Shown: in pieces, positions 30,893 through 43,800 of the stretch
Layout: each line of letters opens with the position of its first letter
How positions within the stretch are numbered: position 1 is the first letter of the stretch
Source of the DNA: Juglans regia
Lineage: Eukaryota; Streptophyta; Magnoliopsida; Fagales; Juglandaceae
Length of the DNA: 64,000 bases
Direction: 5' to 3'
Assembly (NCBI RefSeq): GCF_001411555.2
Contig: NC_049911.1
Span: 3,720,001 to 3,784,000, forward strand
Notes under the pieces: model-generated
What the model was told of the DNA's origin: nothing
Seen by the model: only the letters and a program-made list of their open reading frames with translations
Databases searched by the model: none
Translations under genes and position numbers: made by a program

Positions 30893-31271
30893 AATACCCA
30901 TAAGAGAAAGAGAGTGAGAGGAAGAAAGCATATCTAATTGGTAAATGTTATTTATACTTATAATTTTACGCACATAATCATGTGTACTACATGTCAATTA
31001 TTAAAAATTACGAAAATTTTAAAATTTATAATTTAAATTAAAAAATAATAACTAATGAAATAGGGCTACCACTTAATAAGTATAATGTTGTACGTACTTA
31101 TATCACTACTCTTTTTAATTTTTCTTTAGCATAATTGAGCCAAAAGATTTTATATTGGTATGTTTATTGTTTGGGGCAACTATATAATTTAAATGAATTA
31201 TTTTATTTTTAAGTCGGTATGTGAAGTACATCATCTATATTATTTAAACGATAAGATTTGATTAATAAAAT
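30893..31271. other. Intergenic DNA
   Basis: AT-rich; nothing recognised. Confidence 0.35.
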
Positions 31272-31440
31272 TTAAAATTTAAAATTTATTTTCTAAATTA
31301 AATTATGTATATACTCATATTACTAGATATACACCGACTCGAGAGAATATAATTTATCATTTCAAAGATGGCACAATCGGATTAAGATAACTTTTAGAGC
31401 TCTTATTGGAATCTTTAGCATAGAATTGGGCTTTACAATA
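31272..31440 (+). repeat. Direct repeat upstream of the MAT gene, copy 1
   Basis: About 170 bp matching 35337-35506 in the same orientation at roughly nine bases in ten (shared words GATATACACCGACT, ATAATTTATCATTTCAAAGATG, TTGGAATCTTTAGCATAG, given in part). It lies just before the MAT promoter. Confidence 0.8.
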
Positions 31441-31631
31441 TTATTTATTGAGCTGACATTTGATACTGCTCGAGAATCCGCAAATAAAAAAATAAAGGAA
31501 AATAAAGAGTATTAGATATTCCTAGATGCTTTCATTTCAAAGATGGCATCGAGTAAAGAAAGGAAAAGCTTGTAACTGACGAAAGGCTACTCATCAGGGT
31601 AGCATTTTGCCATTTTCCATGACTGTCCGCT

Positions 31632-31639
31632 TATAAATA
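31632..31639 (+). promoter_or_regulatory. Probable TATA box of the MAT gene
   Basis: TATAAATA about 90 bp before the inferred donor of the first leader exon. Confidence 0.55.
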
Positions 31640-31719
31640 CCGACACCATAACTCTAACCATGGAGAAGAGTCACGGAGTTCAATCAAGAGGACGCGGGAC
31701 ACGCCCAGGACAGATTAAG

Positions 31720-32667
31720 GTCTGCCTCCGCTCTAACCAGACATCTGGGCTTTAGAATTCCCATCTTGATCATGGGGTTCATCCAAGTTGTTTTTGTGTT
31801 AATTTATTGACTGGAACTTTAATATCTTTGATCGAACTCATGGGTCTTTTTCTTTTATAGTCTGGAGTTTGTAGTTGCTGGGTTATAAATGCTTGGTTTG
31901 TCTGGTTAGTTATTGTGATTTATGCTAACTAAGTCGATGTTATAGGGTTCTTATCAATGTTAACTTCGAATATCTTGTAGCAGAGGAGTGAACTGTGAAT
32001 CTGTTGCTTCTTTTTGGTGAAATGATGCAGTTCTGGTTTGAGTAAATGTATGCAAGTTTTTTTTAACTAGTTAATGTTTTTAATTACAGAAAAAAGGAGC
32101 GAAAAATTAAGGCTTTAACGCTCAATCTTGTTATATTTTCTTTGTTCTAAATTTGTGATTTGTTTACGATTCAAATTGAAGGTTCCGATGGTTCCTTAGT
32201 TATTTATACCAATTTATTGTGTTCAAAATGGCATTATTTCGTCAGTTTCCCTTGTTATCAGCCCAACTCTGGGATATACTTGCTGTTCCTCTTGCACATG
32301 TAAGATTTTCTAACCCTTTATTATTGGGTTGATTTGGAAGAATGGACCTTTTATCTTTACGCTTTCTAAACTCTTGTCAAGAGTCGTTCTTCTCAATCTC
32401 TGAATTGCTGAACTTTCGTTTTAGTTCAATACGTTCCATAGTAGCGTGTACTACTTTGTCTTGTTGGTGCTGCGTAACTTTATAACACTGCTCGGATACT
32501 TTTAACTTGCACTGTCTTGTAAGTCAAGGAAGGATTTCTGTCTAAGAGTATCAGAATGACTATTGATTATGCATTTATTTATTCTTCACTTTGCATTATC
32601 CCTGTATTTTGCCAGGGTAGTGCTCATTCATGTGTTGACATATCCGCGTGTGCTATTTCCTTTGCAG
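31720..32667 (+). other. 5'-leader intron of the MAT gene
   Basis: Acceptor TCCTTTGCAG ends at 32667, ten bases before the start codon. The donor AAG/GTCTGCC at 31720 is my best choice; other donors in 31650-31760 are possible. Plant SAM synthetase genes usually have an intron in the leader and none in the CDS, which fits. Confidence 0.55.
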
Positions 32668-32677
32668 CCTTGGCATA

Positions 32678-33859
32678 ATGGATACCTTCCTATTCACCTC
32701 TGAGTCTGTAAATGAGGGGCATCCCGATAAGCTATGTGATCAGATATCTGACGCAGTGCTTGATGCCTGCCTTGAACATGACCCTGAGAGCAAGGTCGCC
32801 TGTGAGACTTGCACCAAGACCAACATGGTTATGGTCTTTGGAGAGATCACTACGAAAACCGATGTAGACTATGAGAAGATTGTACGTGACACATGCCGTT
32901 CGATTGGATTTGTGTCTAATGATGTGGGACTTGATGCTGACAACTGCAAGGTTCTGGTTAACATCGAGCAGCAGAGCCCTGATATTGCCCAGGGTGTCCA
33001 TGGCCATCTCACCAAGCGGCCTGAGGAGATTGGTGCTGGTGACCAGGGTCACATGTTTGGATATGCTACTGATGAGACCCCTGAGCTTATGCCTCTCAGC
33101 CATGTTCTGGCTACCAAGCTTGGTGCTCGCCTCACGGATGTTCGCAAGAGTGGAACTTGCCCCTGGTTGAGACCTGATGGCAAAACCCAAGTCACTGTTG
33201 AATACTACAATGACCATGGTGCTATGGTCCCAATACGTGTCCACACTGTTCTCATTTCCACGCAGCATGATGAAACTGTTACCAATGATGAGATTGCTGC
33301 TGATCTCAAAGAGCATGTTATCAAGCCCGTCATTCCCGAGAAGTACCTTGATGAGAAGACCATCTTCCATCTCAATCCATCTGGGCGATTTGTCATTGGT
33401 GGGCCTCATGGAGATGCAGGTCTAACTGGACGTAAAATCATCGTTGATACTTACGGTGGATGGGGAGCCCATGGTGGTGGTGCTTTCTCTGGAAAGGACC
33501 CAACCAAGGTAGATAGGAGTGGAGCCTACATTGTTAGGCAGGCAGCAAAGAGCATTGTTGCCAATGGGCTTGCTCGGAGGTGCATCGTGCAGGTGTCATA
33601 TGCCATTGGTGTTCCAGAGCCACTGTCGGTATTTGTTGATACTTATTGTACTGGGAAGATTCCAGATAAGGAGATTCTCAAGATTGTGAAAGAGAACTTT
33701 GATTTTAGGCCTGGGATGATTGCAATTAATCTGGATCTTAAAAGAGGTGGAAATGGAAGGTTCTTGAAGACAGCCGCATATGGTCACTTTGGAAGAGATG
33801 ACCCTGACTTCACATGGGAGGTGGTGAAGCCCCTCAAGTGGGAAAAGCCTCTAGAGTAA
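32678..33859 (+). CDS. METK: S-adenosylmethionine synthetase (methionine adenosyltransferase)
   Basis: A 393-residue CDS, the standard plant length, beginning [20 protein letters not shown]. It joins methionine and ATP to make S-adenosylmethionine, the methyl donor and precursor of ethylene and polyamines, in the cytosol. Visible signatures: the [18 protein letters not shown]-terminal line, [15 protein letters not shown] (the hexapeptide motif, about residues 117-131), [13 protein letters not shown] (about 245-257) and [17 protein letters not shown] (the second motif, about 266-282). An upstream in-frame ATG at 32648 would add ten residues, but it lies within the inferred intron, so 32678 is chosen. 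CDS is intronless and free of lesions. A 225-codon open frame on the opposite strand is a shadow. Confidence 0.97.
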   Translation: MDTFLFTSESVNEGHPDKLCDQISDAVLDACLEHDPESKVACETCTKTNMVMVFGEITTKTDVDYEKIVRDTCRSIGFVSNDVGLDADNCKVLVNIEQQSPDIAQGVHGHLTKRPEEIGAGDQGHMFGYATDETPELMPLSHVLATKLGARLTDVRKSGTCPWLRPDGKTQVTVEYYNDHGAMVPIRVHTVLISTQHDETVTNDEIAADLKEHVIKPVIPEKYLDEKTIFHLNPSGRFVIGGPHGDAGLTGRKIIVDTYGGWGAHGGGAFSGKDPTKVDRSGAYIVRQAAKSIVANGLARRCIVQVSYAIGVPEPLSVFVDTYCTGKIPDKEILKIVKENFDFRPGMIAINLDLKRGGNGRFLKTAAYGHFGRDDPDFTWEVVKPLKWEKPLE

Positions 33860-34173
33860 AGCTATGCGGTCCATTTGGTTGCTTGCAAGGGATCAAGGAT
33901 GTGCTTGACATTTGCAGCTTCTCCTGTAACTGATCTCAGGGTGCCTATTTTGTTTTTTTTCCCCTTTTTTGTAATGTTTTTTCTGCCGTCTTTGGCCATG
34001 CGAAGGATCAATGATATTTTTCCTTTTGTAACTACTCTCATAGTGCCTGTTTACTAGATTGCCAAAAGAAAGATAGAAGCAAGCTGCAGAGTAGCATCAC
34101 TGTATAGATGCGTTTGTATGTTAGCAGCGGATGATTGATCCATTCTAACCATAGTTGTTGTTAGAGTCGTGCT
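33860..34173 (+). other. MAT 3' UTR and flank
   Basis: T-rich 3' region; no further gene. Confidence 0.45.
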
Positions 34174-34279
34174 ACACAGAAGTCTCACACTCTGCACACC
34201 ACTTAAAAATATGATTTTATTTTTTTATCCTCATATTTTATGAAACATGAAATAGTGTGCAGGAATGTGAGACTTGTGT
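34174..34279. mobile_element. Small foldback element
   Basis: Bases 34174-34199 (ACACAGAAGTCTCACACTCT and following) are nearly the reverse complement of 34255-34279, with an AT-rich loop of about 55 bp. Likely a short MITE in the MAT 3' flank. Confidence 0.55.
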
Positions 34280-35336
34280 TTAGAATTTTTCTTAATTAAA
34301 TGGCCTTGATACGATTACCTGATCCATCTTTAACATGGTTTCAACCGCCGTGCTTGAATTTGGGTGTGAAAATTCGGCTTAGAGGTCAAATACCTTATTA
34401 TTATTATTATTATTATTAAGTTTTCATTAATTAAAAATTAAGATACAAAATGAGGGGGTGGGAGCCTTAAGTAAATATCACGTTTCAATGGAGACATTAC
34501 ATAAACAAAATTTAAGAAACATCAAGAAAATGACCGTGAAAAGGCGATTTTGAACACAAAACCACAAAGAAAATGATACACTTATAACTCTTTTTTACAC
34601 TTTTTATACAACCATATGTTAAATTGATGGTATTTATGTAAATTGATGTTACTCTATTTGATAGAGCTTTTCACATTTTTATGTTTCAAATTATTGGAAT
34701 TGGAAGTAAGAACTAATGTCTAAATTCAGTAAAAGAGAACAAAAGGTTGTCTCTTGGAGATGGGAGAAAAACCCAAGAACTGCCGGTTTGTAGGGTGGTG
34801 AGAGGGCTCCACTTGCTAGATGTTTTGTTGGTCTGGTGGCAGAGTAGGATAGAGTGGAGAGAGAGAGAATATGACCATAGACTTGCCTTTTAGGCTTACA
34901 ATCCAAGAATTTAAAATCAAATAAAACTTTATAAAACTAATCCTAATCAAACTCTACATAAAAGCATAATTTATCTAAAATTAAACCAACTTCTAATAAC
35001 AATTATATCGTCCATAAAATCCCAATTATCTCTCTTACTTATTACAACTAAAATCTATCTAAAATATAGAATTAAACTAATTCAGCCATATTCGCTCAAC
35101 TGATGCTGATTGAGCGAGACATCTAGCAAACTCTTTAGTTCGTCCTCACTCCATTGAATGTTAGGCGAGACTTGAGTGAAGTTTTGGTTGGTCCATTCTT
35201 ATGTAATTGCCTCCCCATTTCAAGCCATTTTTATACTGTAAAAGCACTTTTGTGCCTAGGATATCCACGCATCCTGCATCAGATGCACTACTCATTATAC
35301 TGGAGTAACCAAAGAAGGTGGCCGCTCCATCTTCAT
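34280..35336. other. Intergenic DNA, repeats suspected
   Basis: A (TTA)n microsatellite at about 34391-34420. The rest reads like aged retrotransposon DNA but has no recognisable ends or proteins. Confidence 0.35.
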
Positions 35337-35506
35337 TAAAATTTAAAATTTATCTTCTAAATTAAATTATGTCATATTCCCATGTTACTAGATATACACC
35401 GACTTGAAAGAATATAATTTATCATTTCAAAGATGACACAATCGGATTATGATAACTCTTAGTGCCCTTATTGGAATCTTTAGCATAGAATTGGGCTTTA
35501 CAATAT
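35337..35506 (+). repeat. Direct repeat of MAT upstream DNA, copy 2
   Basis: Counterpart of 31272-31440, about 4.07 kb away. It stops where the truncated Copia 5' end begins. Confidence 0.8.
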
Positions 35507-35815
35507 ACACCGACATATGAGAAGGAGGAGATGACAGAGGAACTTGGAGGAGGAGTAGAAGGAGAGGTATCTGTGTGCGTGGCCATGGATCAAGGAGACT
35601 GCTAGTTGAGTAACTCTGATACCATGTTGACAGAGCCACTTTTCATGAATTTCATCCTTATTGTATGGCATGGGAAGGTTCCTTTTTATACATAAGTATC
35701 GGAATCTTTTCTGTTAATGGCATGAAATAAAAGGAAAAATAAAAATTATTCTAGAATGTACTATCATGACCCTAGTGTATGTATAACAAAATTGTCTAGG
35801 TTAATACTATAAACA
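35507..35815 (-). mobile_element. Truncated Ty1/copia 5' end: LTR, primer site and gag start
   Basis: On the minus strand an LTR of about 191 bp (35625-35815, ends TGTTTATAG and CTGTCAACA) is followed by TGGTATCAGAG (35614-35624), the initiator tRNA-Met primer site of copia elements. An ATG at 35586 starts a short gag-like frame (MATHTDTSPSTPPPSSS) that is cut off at about 35507. A TATA-like word sits inside the LTR. The left LTR end and the rest of the element are missing or not found, so this is a relic. Confidence 0.6.
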
Positions 35816-36439
35816 AAGGTGCATAGAAAATACGGCACGAATTTAAAACTAATGGATCACAATAACAATATCCTCTTCTCACGGAGAGTATTCAATTATT
35901 TCCAAGTCAATGCATGTACATCGTGCTCCCATTATTTAAAAAGAAATTGAATAAATAAAGAATATAACTTATTTAGCTACTTATAATCTCAATGAATAAA
36001 TATAGATAAAAGTTATTATTATGAATATCCATTTTATACATATGATGTGGTATCAAATAAACCACACATCTTTCTAAATGAGTATTAGAAATAATCAACT
36101 AGAAATAATCATACAGTAAATATAAAATATATATTATTATAATGACTTCTCTCTAACATTACTCATCTATACCTTAATCTTGCTCCGAATCTTGTCCGTG
36201 TGCTTCACTTGATATGATGACGTGTACTCTATTGTATGATACTTTATTCAAGTACTCGTAGTACGTGAATATTCAGACTGTTGAATTTTTTATAATCTAA
36301 ATTGGGAATTGTTTATAATTTAAATTGAAATTTTATAAAAATAAATTTGTAAAATAATGTGATTTAATATGATATATTATATATATTTTAAAATAAAAAT
36401 AGTTTTACAATCTGTCACATCATATCAAATTTTATTAAT
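35816..36439. other. Intergenic DNA
   Basis: AT-rich; no gene seen. Confidence 0.35.
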
Positions 36440-36855
36440 TTATGAATTATTTTTTATATAAAATGAGATGTGTTGAGATAATTTGTGAATAATAATGAGA
36501 TATTTGAGTTGAGATAAGATGAGATGATGAGTTAGATAATTTAAATTTAAATATTCTATGGGATGAGAAAGGAGAGAGAAAATATTGATTAAAAATGTTA
36601 TAAAATTAAAATATTGTTAAGATATAATTTTTTAATATAATTTTTATTTTAGAATTTAAAAAAGTTGAATTATGTTTTGTGTTTTATTTGAAAGTTTAGA
36701 AAAATTATAATAATTAGATAATAATTATATGAAAAAAAATAAAGATTTGAAATTAAAAAATATTTATATTTGTTATGTTTATATATTAAACTGAAATGAG
36801 ATAAGAAAAAATAAAATGAGATAAAATATAAGTATCTCTCTATTTAAAATCGGGC
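36440..36855 (+). mobile_element. MITE family A, copy 8 (long form)
   Basis: Contains GAGATGTGTTGAGATAATTT, GTGAATAATAATGAGATA, GGGATGAGAAAGGAGAGAGA and the shared core, in the same order as the long copy at 2556-2905, ending in GAGATAAAATATAAGTAT. Confidence 0.55.
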
Positions 36856-36875
36856 CTAAATCTTAGACCATATAG

Positions 36876-37045
36876 AGAAATGATACTTGTAGTCGTGAGT
36901 GTACAAGCGTCGTGCAGTCGTTTTGAAAAAAATAAATAAATATGAGACTCACATGAAAAGAAATTAATTTTTTAATAATAGAACTTATTTTTTTTCAAAA
37001 CGATGTACGATATTTACGCATTTCATGACTATATATAATATTACT
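36876..37045 (+). mobile_element. MITE family B, copy 3
   Basis: Ends GAAATGATACTTGTAGTCG and CATGACTATATATAATATTA, with middle AATTAATTTTTTAATAATAG shared with 17952-18120. It includes the GCGTCGTGCAGTCGTTTTG and CAAAACGATGTACGATATT pair that would fold back. Confidence 0.65.
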
Positions 37046-37812
37046 TTAAAAAAAAAAAAAAAAAAAAGATTGGGCTGATAGCTCCGAGACGAACTTGACC
37101 CGTTGATCAGGATTTACATATATATTATTTTATACTTTCATACGGCAGCTGTACTCTTCTGATCATTAAAAATAAATCTCTCTGCAACTCTGTAAACGTA
37201 GTCTCTATCAAATCACTTCAAGCTTGTATAGTTAATTACATATATATTATTTTTCATCTTTTTTTTTTTTTTTTTTTTTCTGATCTTACGTACCGTTGAT
37301 AACACTGGAGAGCTTACGCTGTCTCGTAGGCTGATTGTCTAATCGTCGTGAAACCGATAAGCATAATTTGCTTATCTTATGGAAAAGAAAGAAGGAATCA
37401 CGAAATGATGCAATGTGGGTGAGAATGAGGCTTCTAATCTAATTAAGATAAGAGTGGAGAAGTTGACAATGGAAACGAAAACAAGACACAGGAAGTTGAG
37501 GAAGGAGCACGAGATCAGTTCCCGCGATTCATGGTGGCCTCGTATCTTGTTCCATGTGCTTTATATAATATTAATGCATGTTGTTAATATATATAGATCG
37601 AAACCAACCAGCTAATTTCAATGACGAGTCGTTTGTAACCAAACTGTATAATATTCTGAGCCTCGAAAAATGAGAGTTGCTAATATTAAGCTTGAATATT
37701 TCTTCAGCAACTGAAACGTCTCCACCCTCCCTCCTGCGCCCATATGCCTTTTTCTCCCCCAACTTTTTTTTTTTTCCTTGCAAGTTGAAGCTGATCTCCA
37801 AGTTAAGTAAAA
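37046..37812. other. Upstream region of ABCG copy 1
   Basis: Holds the promoter and leader of the transporter gene. I cannot place a start site. T runs lie at about 37259-37280. Confidence 0.4.
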
Positions 37813-40800
37813 ATGGCTCAGATGTTTGGTACAGATGAACCGAAAGTTGAGTTGGCTGAGATAGGAAGAAGCATTAGATCATCTTTTCGGCGTCATACCT
37901 CGAGTTTTCGAAGCGGTTCAGGATCGAGTTCTGTGAATGGTGATGCTAACGCTGAATATGCTATACAGTGGGCTGAAATCGAGAGATTGCCAACGTTTGA
38001 GCGGCTGAGATCATCTTTATTTGATCAGGATGATGATAATGCCGGTGGTGTTGATAGCAAAGAGAGACGGCGGGTCGTGGCTGATGTGACCAAGCTTGGA
38101 GCTCTAGAACGTCATGTGTTCATTGAGAAGCTCATCAAACACATTGAGGATGACAACCTTCGCTTGTTGCAAAAAATTAGAAACAGGATAGACATGTACG
38201 AAAGCCTTTTACTTTATTGTCCACCCTTATTACAATGAATCTTTCATTTGAGGGCTGAACCTGAATTTTTATTTTTGCTGTAGAGTTGGTGTAAAATTGC
38301 CCACTGTGGAGGTGAGGTACAGGAACCTGCATGTGGAAGCAGAGTGTGAGGTAGTACACGGCAAGGCCGTCCCAACTCTATGGAATTCTCTTCAAAGCAC
38401 GCTCTCTGTAAGTTTTTGAGCAAAGGGTAGTCTTTCATCCTTGTCATCTCCGACCACAATTGTTAATTTAACCCATTTTAAATCACTTTGTGTGTCAATT
38501 ACTTAAATGCCAAAACTGTATTTCTCTTTCATTTGTGGGAGTAATGCAGAGCTTAGTTGTTGACTATGTGACAATGTCAATGGATTTCTGGACTTTTAAC
38601 ATAGGCGGAAGTAGAACAAAACGGCATCATTCTGTATATAAATTGGCACCTGCATGCATATTTGTATGCATGACCATTTTAGAGCAAGTTAGGAATATGG
38701 ATATTATAACCAATTGTTGGTGCGCAGCTGCCTGGTTGGCATTCCTGTAAGTTGCCTGATCATCCCGACTGCGGTCACTTCTGGAATTGGGACAATAAAT
38801 CAATTTATGCTGTACCCATCTGGTTGTAAACTGGACCAGCAAGAACTAACCTGACTTGTCTGAATATTGTTTTTTTAGTGTTCGTATGGATCTTGTTGAA
38901 TTACTACATTGATGATTACTTTCAAAATAGTGTTTTTATTTTCTCTATAACAAGCATTGTTATTACAGAAAATGCTCCAATTGGGCAGCCAAGTTTTTTT
39001 ACTAGTCATTTATAAGGCCATTTTGTTTTCTTCTTAACAGGACTTCGCTAAGCTGCCAGGTTCCAAGTCGCGTCAAGCCAAGATGAGCATTCTTAATGAC
39101 GTTAGTGGTATCATAAAGCCTGGAAGGTAGCTATAGAGCTTCCATTATTCAAGTTAACAGTGCTTATTTTTCCTCTACTAAGCCTTTTATTGATTTAAAT
39201 TTTGGCAAATTCAGTATAATGACTATCTTCAGTTGCATTGCATGAACGTGCATTGAATATAATAAATAATTGATAAATCATGAACGTGCATGTCTCCATG
39301 CTAGAAAGTTGAAAACATTGATTTGTCACCCTTACAACTTTTTACTTCATCCCCTTATAGCTAGAAGCACAGATTCCGTTATAAGTGTGAAACCTCTTAA
39401 ATAGCTTTTCTGATCATCAAGGAAAACTCTAGTTGGATTCCATTATAACTCTTATTGTCTTTTATTTAGACTAGTACAAATCATAACTTTGATAGAACGA
39501 TGGTGTGTGCAGGATACCTTATAAATTAAAATTCTCACAAAACTACCTCAATTGAAGTCTATATCCGTTTAGTGATTTAGGTCAGTGTTTTAGGGTTTCT
39601 TTTTAAGATATGTAATTGGATTGGCATGCTTTATTCAATGGAAGTGCTCATTCAAAGCAGAATCTTCACTTGGGAACGTTATTATACTGTGATTTCTCAT
39701 CATCTAGTGCTATCCTATTTTTTACAAAATTTTTACTGATGCATTGTTCCAAATACAATTTTTTTGCACACTAGGATCTACAATTTATGATCTGTTCAAA
39801 GTTTGATAATCTCTCCACAAAAACTTTTATGGAGAGAATTCGACTCATGTAGGTGATATGAGGCTGGAAATGTATTCTTATAGCCATAACTTTGTGCAGG
39901 TTAACTCTGCTGCTTGGCCCACCAGGTTGTGGGAAGACATCCCTTTTAAAGGCCCTGTCCGGGAATCTTGTCGAATCTCTCAAGGTTCCATAATTCCATA
40001 CTCGAATCCTTTTAAGATCAGCATGATGAGGGACCATTTGTGGTCACTAATGGGGATCTACTTTGAAGCCTTAACTTTACCTATGATGCAAATCAGCAGA
40101 ATGATGGTAGAAAATTAAAAAAATAAAAAGAAAAAAACCTCAAAGCAATACCTATTATATAAATCCAGAAAATTTTAATATATAAAGTTAAAAGTATCTC
40201 ATAGTTTTTTATACTGAATTCAGCTATGCTATGTCAAGCACACTAGCAACAATTGAGTCATTAAGTTTTTCGTTGGGAGCTACTTAGTTTGTAGTGCTAC
40301 TGAGGGTTGTATTATCTATATCTGTTTTGTCTAATAGATTACTGGGGAGATTTCTTATAACGGATACAAATTAGAAGAGTTTGTCCCCCAAAAGACTTCA
40401 GCTTATATCAGCCAAAATGACGTGCACTTTCATGACATGACCGTGAGGGAAATCCTGGACTTTTCAGCTCGTTGTCAGGGAGTTGGAAGCCGGGCAGGTT
40501 ACTTTCCCTTGAAATTCACCTTGTAGATAATTTGTTGACGATAAACCCACAACAGTGATGATAATAACATGACATATGTTTTTGGCCTAATTAAGAGGTT
40601 ATGATGGAAGTCAGCAAAAGGGAGAAGGAGGCTGGAATCGTTCCGGATCCAAACATAGACAATTACATGAAGGTGCCAGTTTCATCTACACTCATCTTTC
40701 CCTTCATGATTGCTAACCAATATGTACTGCTAGACTGTGATTGAAATGTTCTCCCTATGTACGACATGGAGAAGACATGAAATTAATTTAGGTTGTTGAA

Positions 40801-43800
40801 ACACTTCCTTTTGTTTTTTGTTTTTTGTTTTTCTGTTTTACGGAAAACTTGGAAATGAATTGCATCCAACCGTATGAGAAAAAGTTTTTCTGATAAAATG
40901 ATGAAGAACTACTGATAATGTGAGAAATTATAGACTAAATCTTTGAAGCTGAATCCTCTGACTTGTAGAAAAATTTTCTGCTTTAAGTGGAAACAGTTAT
41001 AGCCATTGCGGATGACTCAGAAATACATAAGAGCTTGATCACACTATGACTGTTATTAATTATGGAGTATAATAAGATAACCAGAATTCAATTTCCTTTC
41101 AGATTACTTGCAGCCATGGGCTATATGTGTGCATTATCATTCAACTATGCGCGTCAATTTTAAGCAATTTGCAGCACCAGTTATCATTTTACAACAGTGG
41201 ACTTTTTTTTTGCTAAATTAGTGGACTTATTAATTGAAATTGGATAGTTCTAGATACAAAACTCTATTATGGCGAGATACTTTATATCTATCAAGCATAT
41301 TGCATTACCACCATGTCAAGTTATCCGTCTTTTCTCATACTTATAAATGGTATTTGTGTGATTCTGGGTGGTAATATTTATCTTATTGTTTATTCTGGCA
41401 GGCAATCTCTGTGGAAGGACTAAAAAGAACGCTCCAAACAGACTACATACTAAAGGTCATTCTCTTTCAAAAATGCTGATAACATACCTGTACGGCTGTA
41501 CCCCGTAGTATGTACTGGGCGTTTACCAGTTTATGCCTATTGCTGCCTTGACCTCTCAGATTCTTGGACTTGATATCTGTGCTGACACTCTAGTTGGAAA
41601 TGCCATGAGAAGAGGCATCTCTGGTGGTCAGAAAAAGAGATTGACTACAGGTAATATGAATACTGGATGTAATAGTAGCTGGTTTTCTTGTAGTATGAGA
41701 TAACTAAATCCTGATACAAGTTTAGATTTAGACCATAATGATTTGGATTTAAGTTTTTCAGGGGAGATTATTGTAGGTCCTACAAAAGCTCTATTTATGG
41801 ATGAAATAACTAATGGCTTAGACAGTTCCACCGCCTCCCAAGTTGTTACTTGCCTTCAGCAGCTGGTGCATGTCACAGATGCTACTTTACTGGTTTCGCT
41901 TCTTCAGCCAGCACCAGAAACCTTTGATCTTTTTGATGACCTCATTTTAATGGCAGAAGGAAAGATTGTGTATCATGGTCCACGTGGTTATGTTCTAGAG
42001 TATTTTGAGGATTGTGGTTTTAGGTGTCCTGAGAGGAAAGGGGTTGCTGATTTTATCCAAGAGGTAAAAGTGCATAGCTGCTTATAGTTGTTTTATTTTG
42101 CAAAATTATCTGTTCAAAAGATCAACTTCGCTCTATGTTTATGCAGGTAATCTCTAGGAAAGATCAAGCACAGTACTGGTCTCGCACAGAAGTACCTTAC
42201 AGTTATGTTTCAGTTAATATGTTCTCTAGGAAATTCAAGGAGTCTCCTTATGGAAAGAAGCTGGATGAGGAGCTCTCAGAGTCTTATGATAAGTCCCAAA
42301 GCCACCAGAATTCTCTTTCCTTTAGTCCATACTATGTTTCTAAATGGGAACTTTTTAGAGCTTGTGCATCAAGGGAACTTCTTCTCATGAAAAGGGAATC
42401 TTTTATCTATATTTTCAAAACAAGTCAGGTTAAGCTTTTATATATTTTTTGGAATATTTTCCTTGATCCGTTAATATTATCAATTTTTCCTGGGCAGGGT
42501 CGTTAAAACCCATGCTCATTCTTCTTATTGCATCTATATTCTTTGTTTAGTTTGTCCAACATCCTGCATCTGAAGCATGTTTTGGTTTTTTCTACCTGCA
42601 GCTTATGATCATCGCATGCATTACTATGACTCTATTCTTACGGACTCACATGGAAATCGATGTTCTTCATGCAAATTACTATATGGGTGCCCTGTTCTAT
42701 GCTCTTGTCATGCTTTGTGTTGATGGGTTTTCAGAAATATCGATGACTATTCAGAGGCTTGAAGTATTTTACAAACAGAAAGCATTATATTTTTACCCAG
42801 CTTGGGCTTATGCGGTTCCAGCTAGTATATTAAAGATTCCTTACTCATTTTTGAAATCTTTGATTTGGACGTCTTTTACATACTATGTTATAGGATATAG
42901 TCCTGAGGCCCAGAGGTGAGTTTGATATTATAATGTGTATTTATTAGTAAATTCCCTCCTATTTTTGGTTTGTCAATTTTTAAAATTAATATCCAAAACC
43001 TTTCATATGCTAGAGCCTCGACAAGGCACCTTCTTTTGCTCAAACACCTTTTTGTATTATTCGTAATTTACTTTAAGTATGTCAAGAATGTTAAGTGTGT
43101 CAAATTCTGTTTAGTTGTGACTCTTTGATCATCTGCTGTGGGTTTAGGTTCTTTCGCCAGTTCATTCTGCTTTTTGCAGTACACTTTTCTTCACTGTCCA
43201 TGTTCTGTTTCCTGGCCTCAGTCTTTCGGACAAATAATGCTTCTTTGGCCGCTGCTACTTTTGCAATCATATTTATTATGTTATTTGGTGGCTTCATTAT
43301 CTCTGAATGTAAGGTTTCAAGAACTCTTTTCTTCAATATCATTCTAGGATAATCGATTTGAAAGGAGGAGCTGAACTGTTCTGTTGGTTGCAGCTTCTAT
43401 GCCTGTCTGGTTGAAGTGGGGCTTTTGGGTTTCTCCCCTGACATATGGAGCGATAGGCCTTTCTTTAAATGAGTTTCTTGCCCCAAGATGGCAAAAGGTT
43501 ATTTTCTCATGGCATGAATTGTTAGTTCCTGTAATTAATGCGAATTGAAGTAGCTTCCATAGGGATGATAAAAAAAATCTATTTAGTGGTGAGACAACTA
43601 CTTACTAATAAGGGGCATACCTACTGATAGATGACCCCTCAAATATGATTGACACTGAATTCAATCAAAGTAACTTTCAGTAAGTTCCCTTGTTATTTTT
43701 TTTCATCTATGTAACTTATTTTTCTTGGATCTCCGCCTCTTGTTATCTTAATAGAAATCCAGTTTGTGTCACAAAATATCAACTTGTCTGGCCAAATCTT

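Noticed and set aside
32732..33409. 225-codon ORF antisense to the MAT gene
   Set aside because: A shadow of strong codon bias on the coding strand; no domain.
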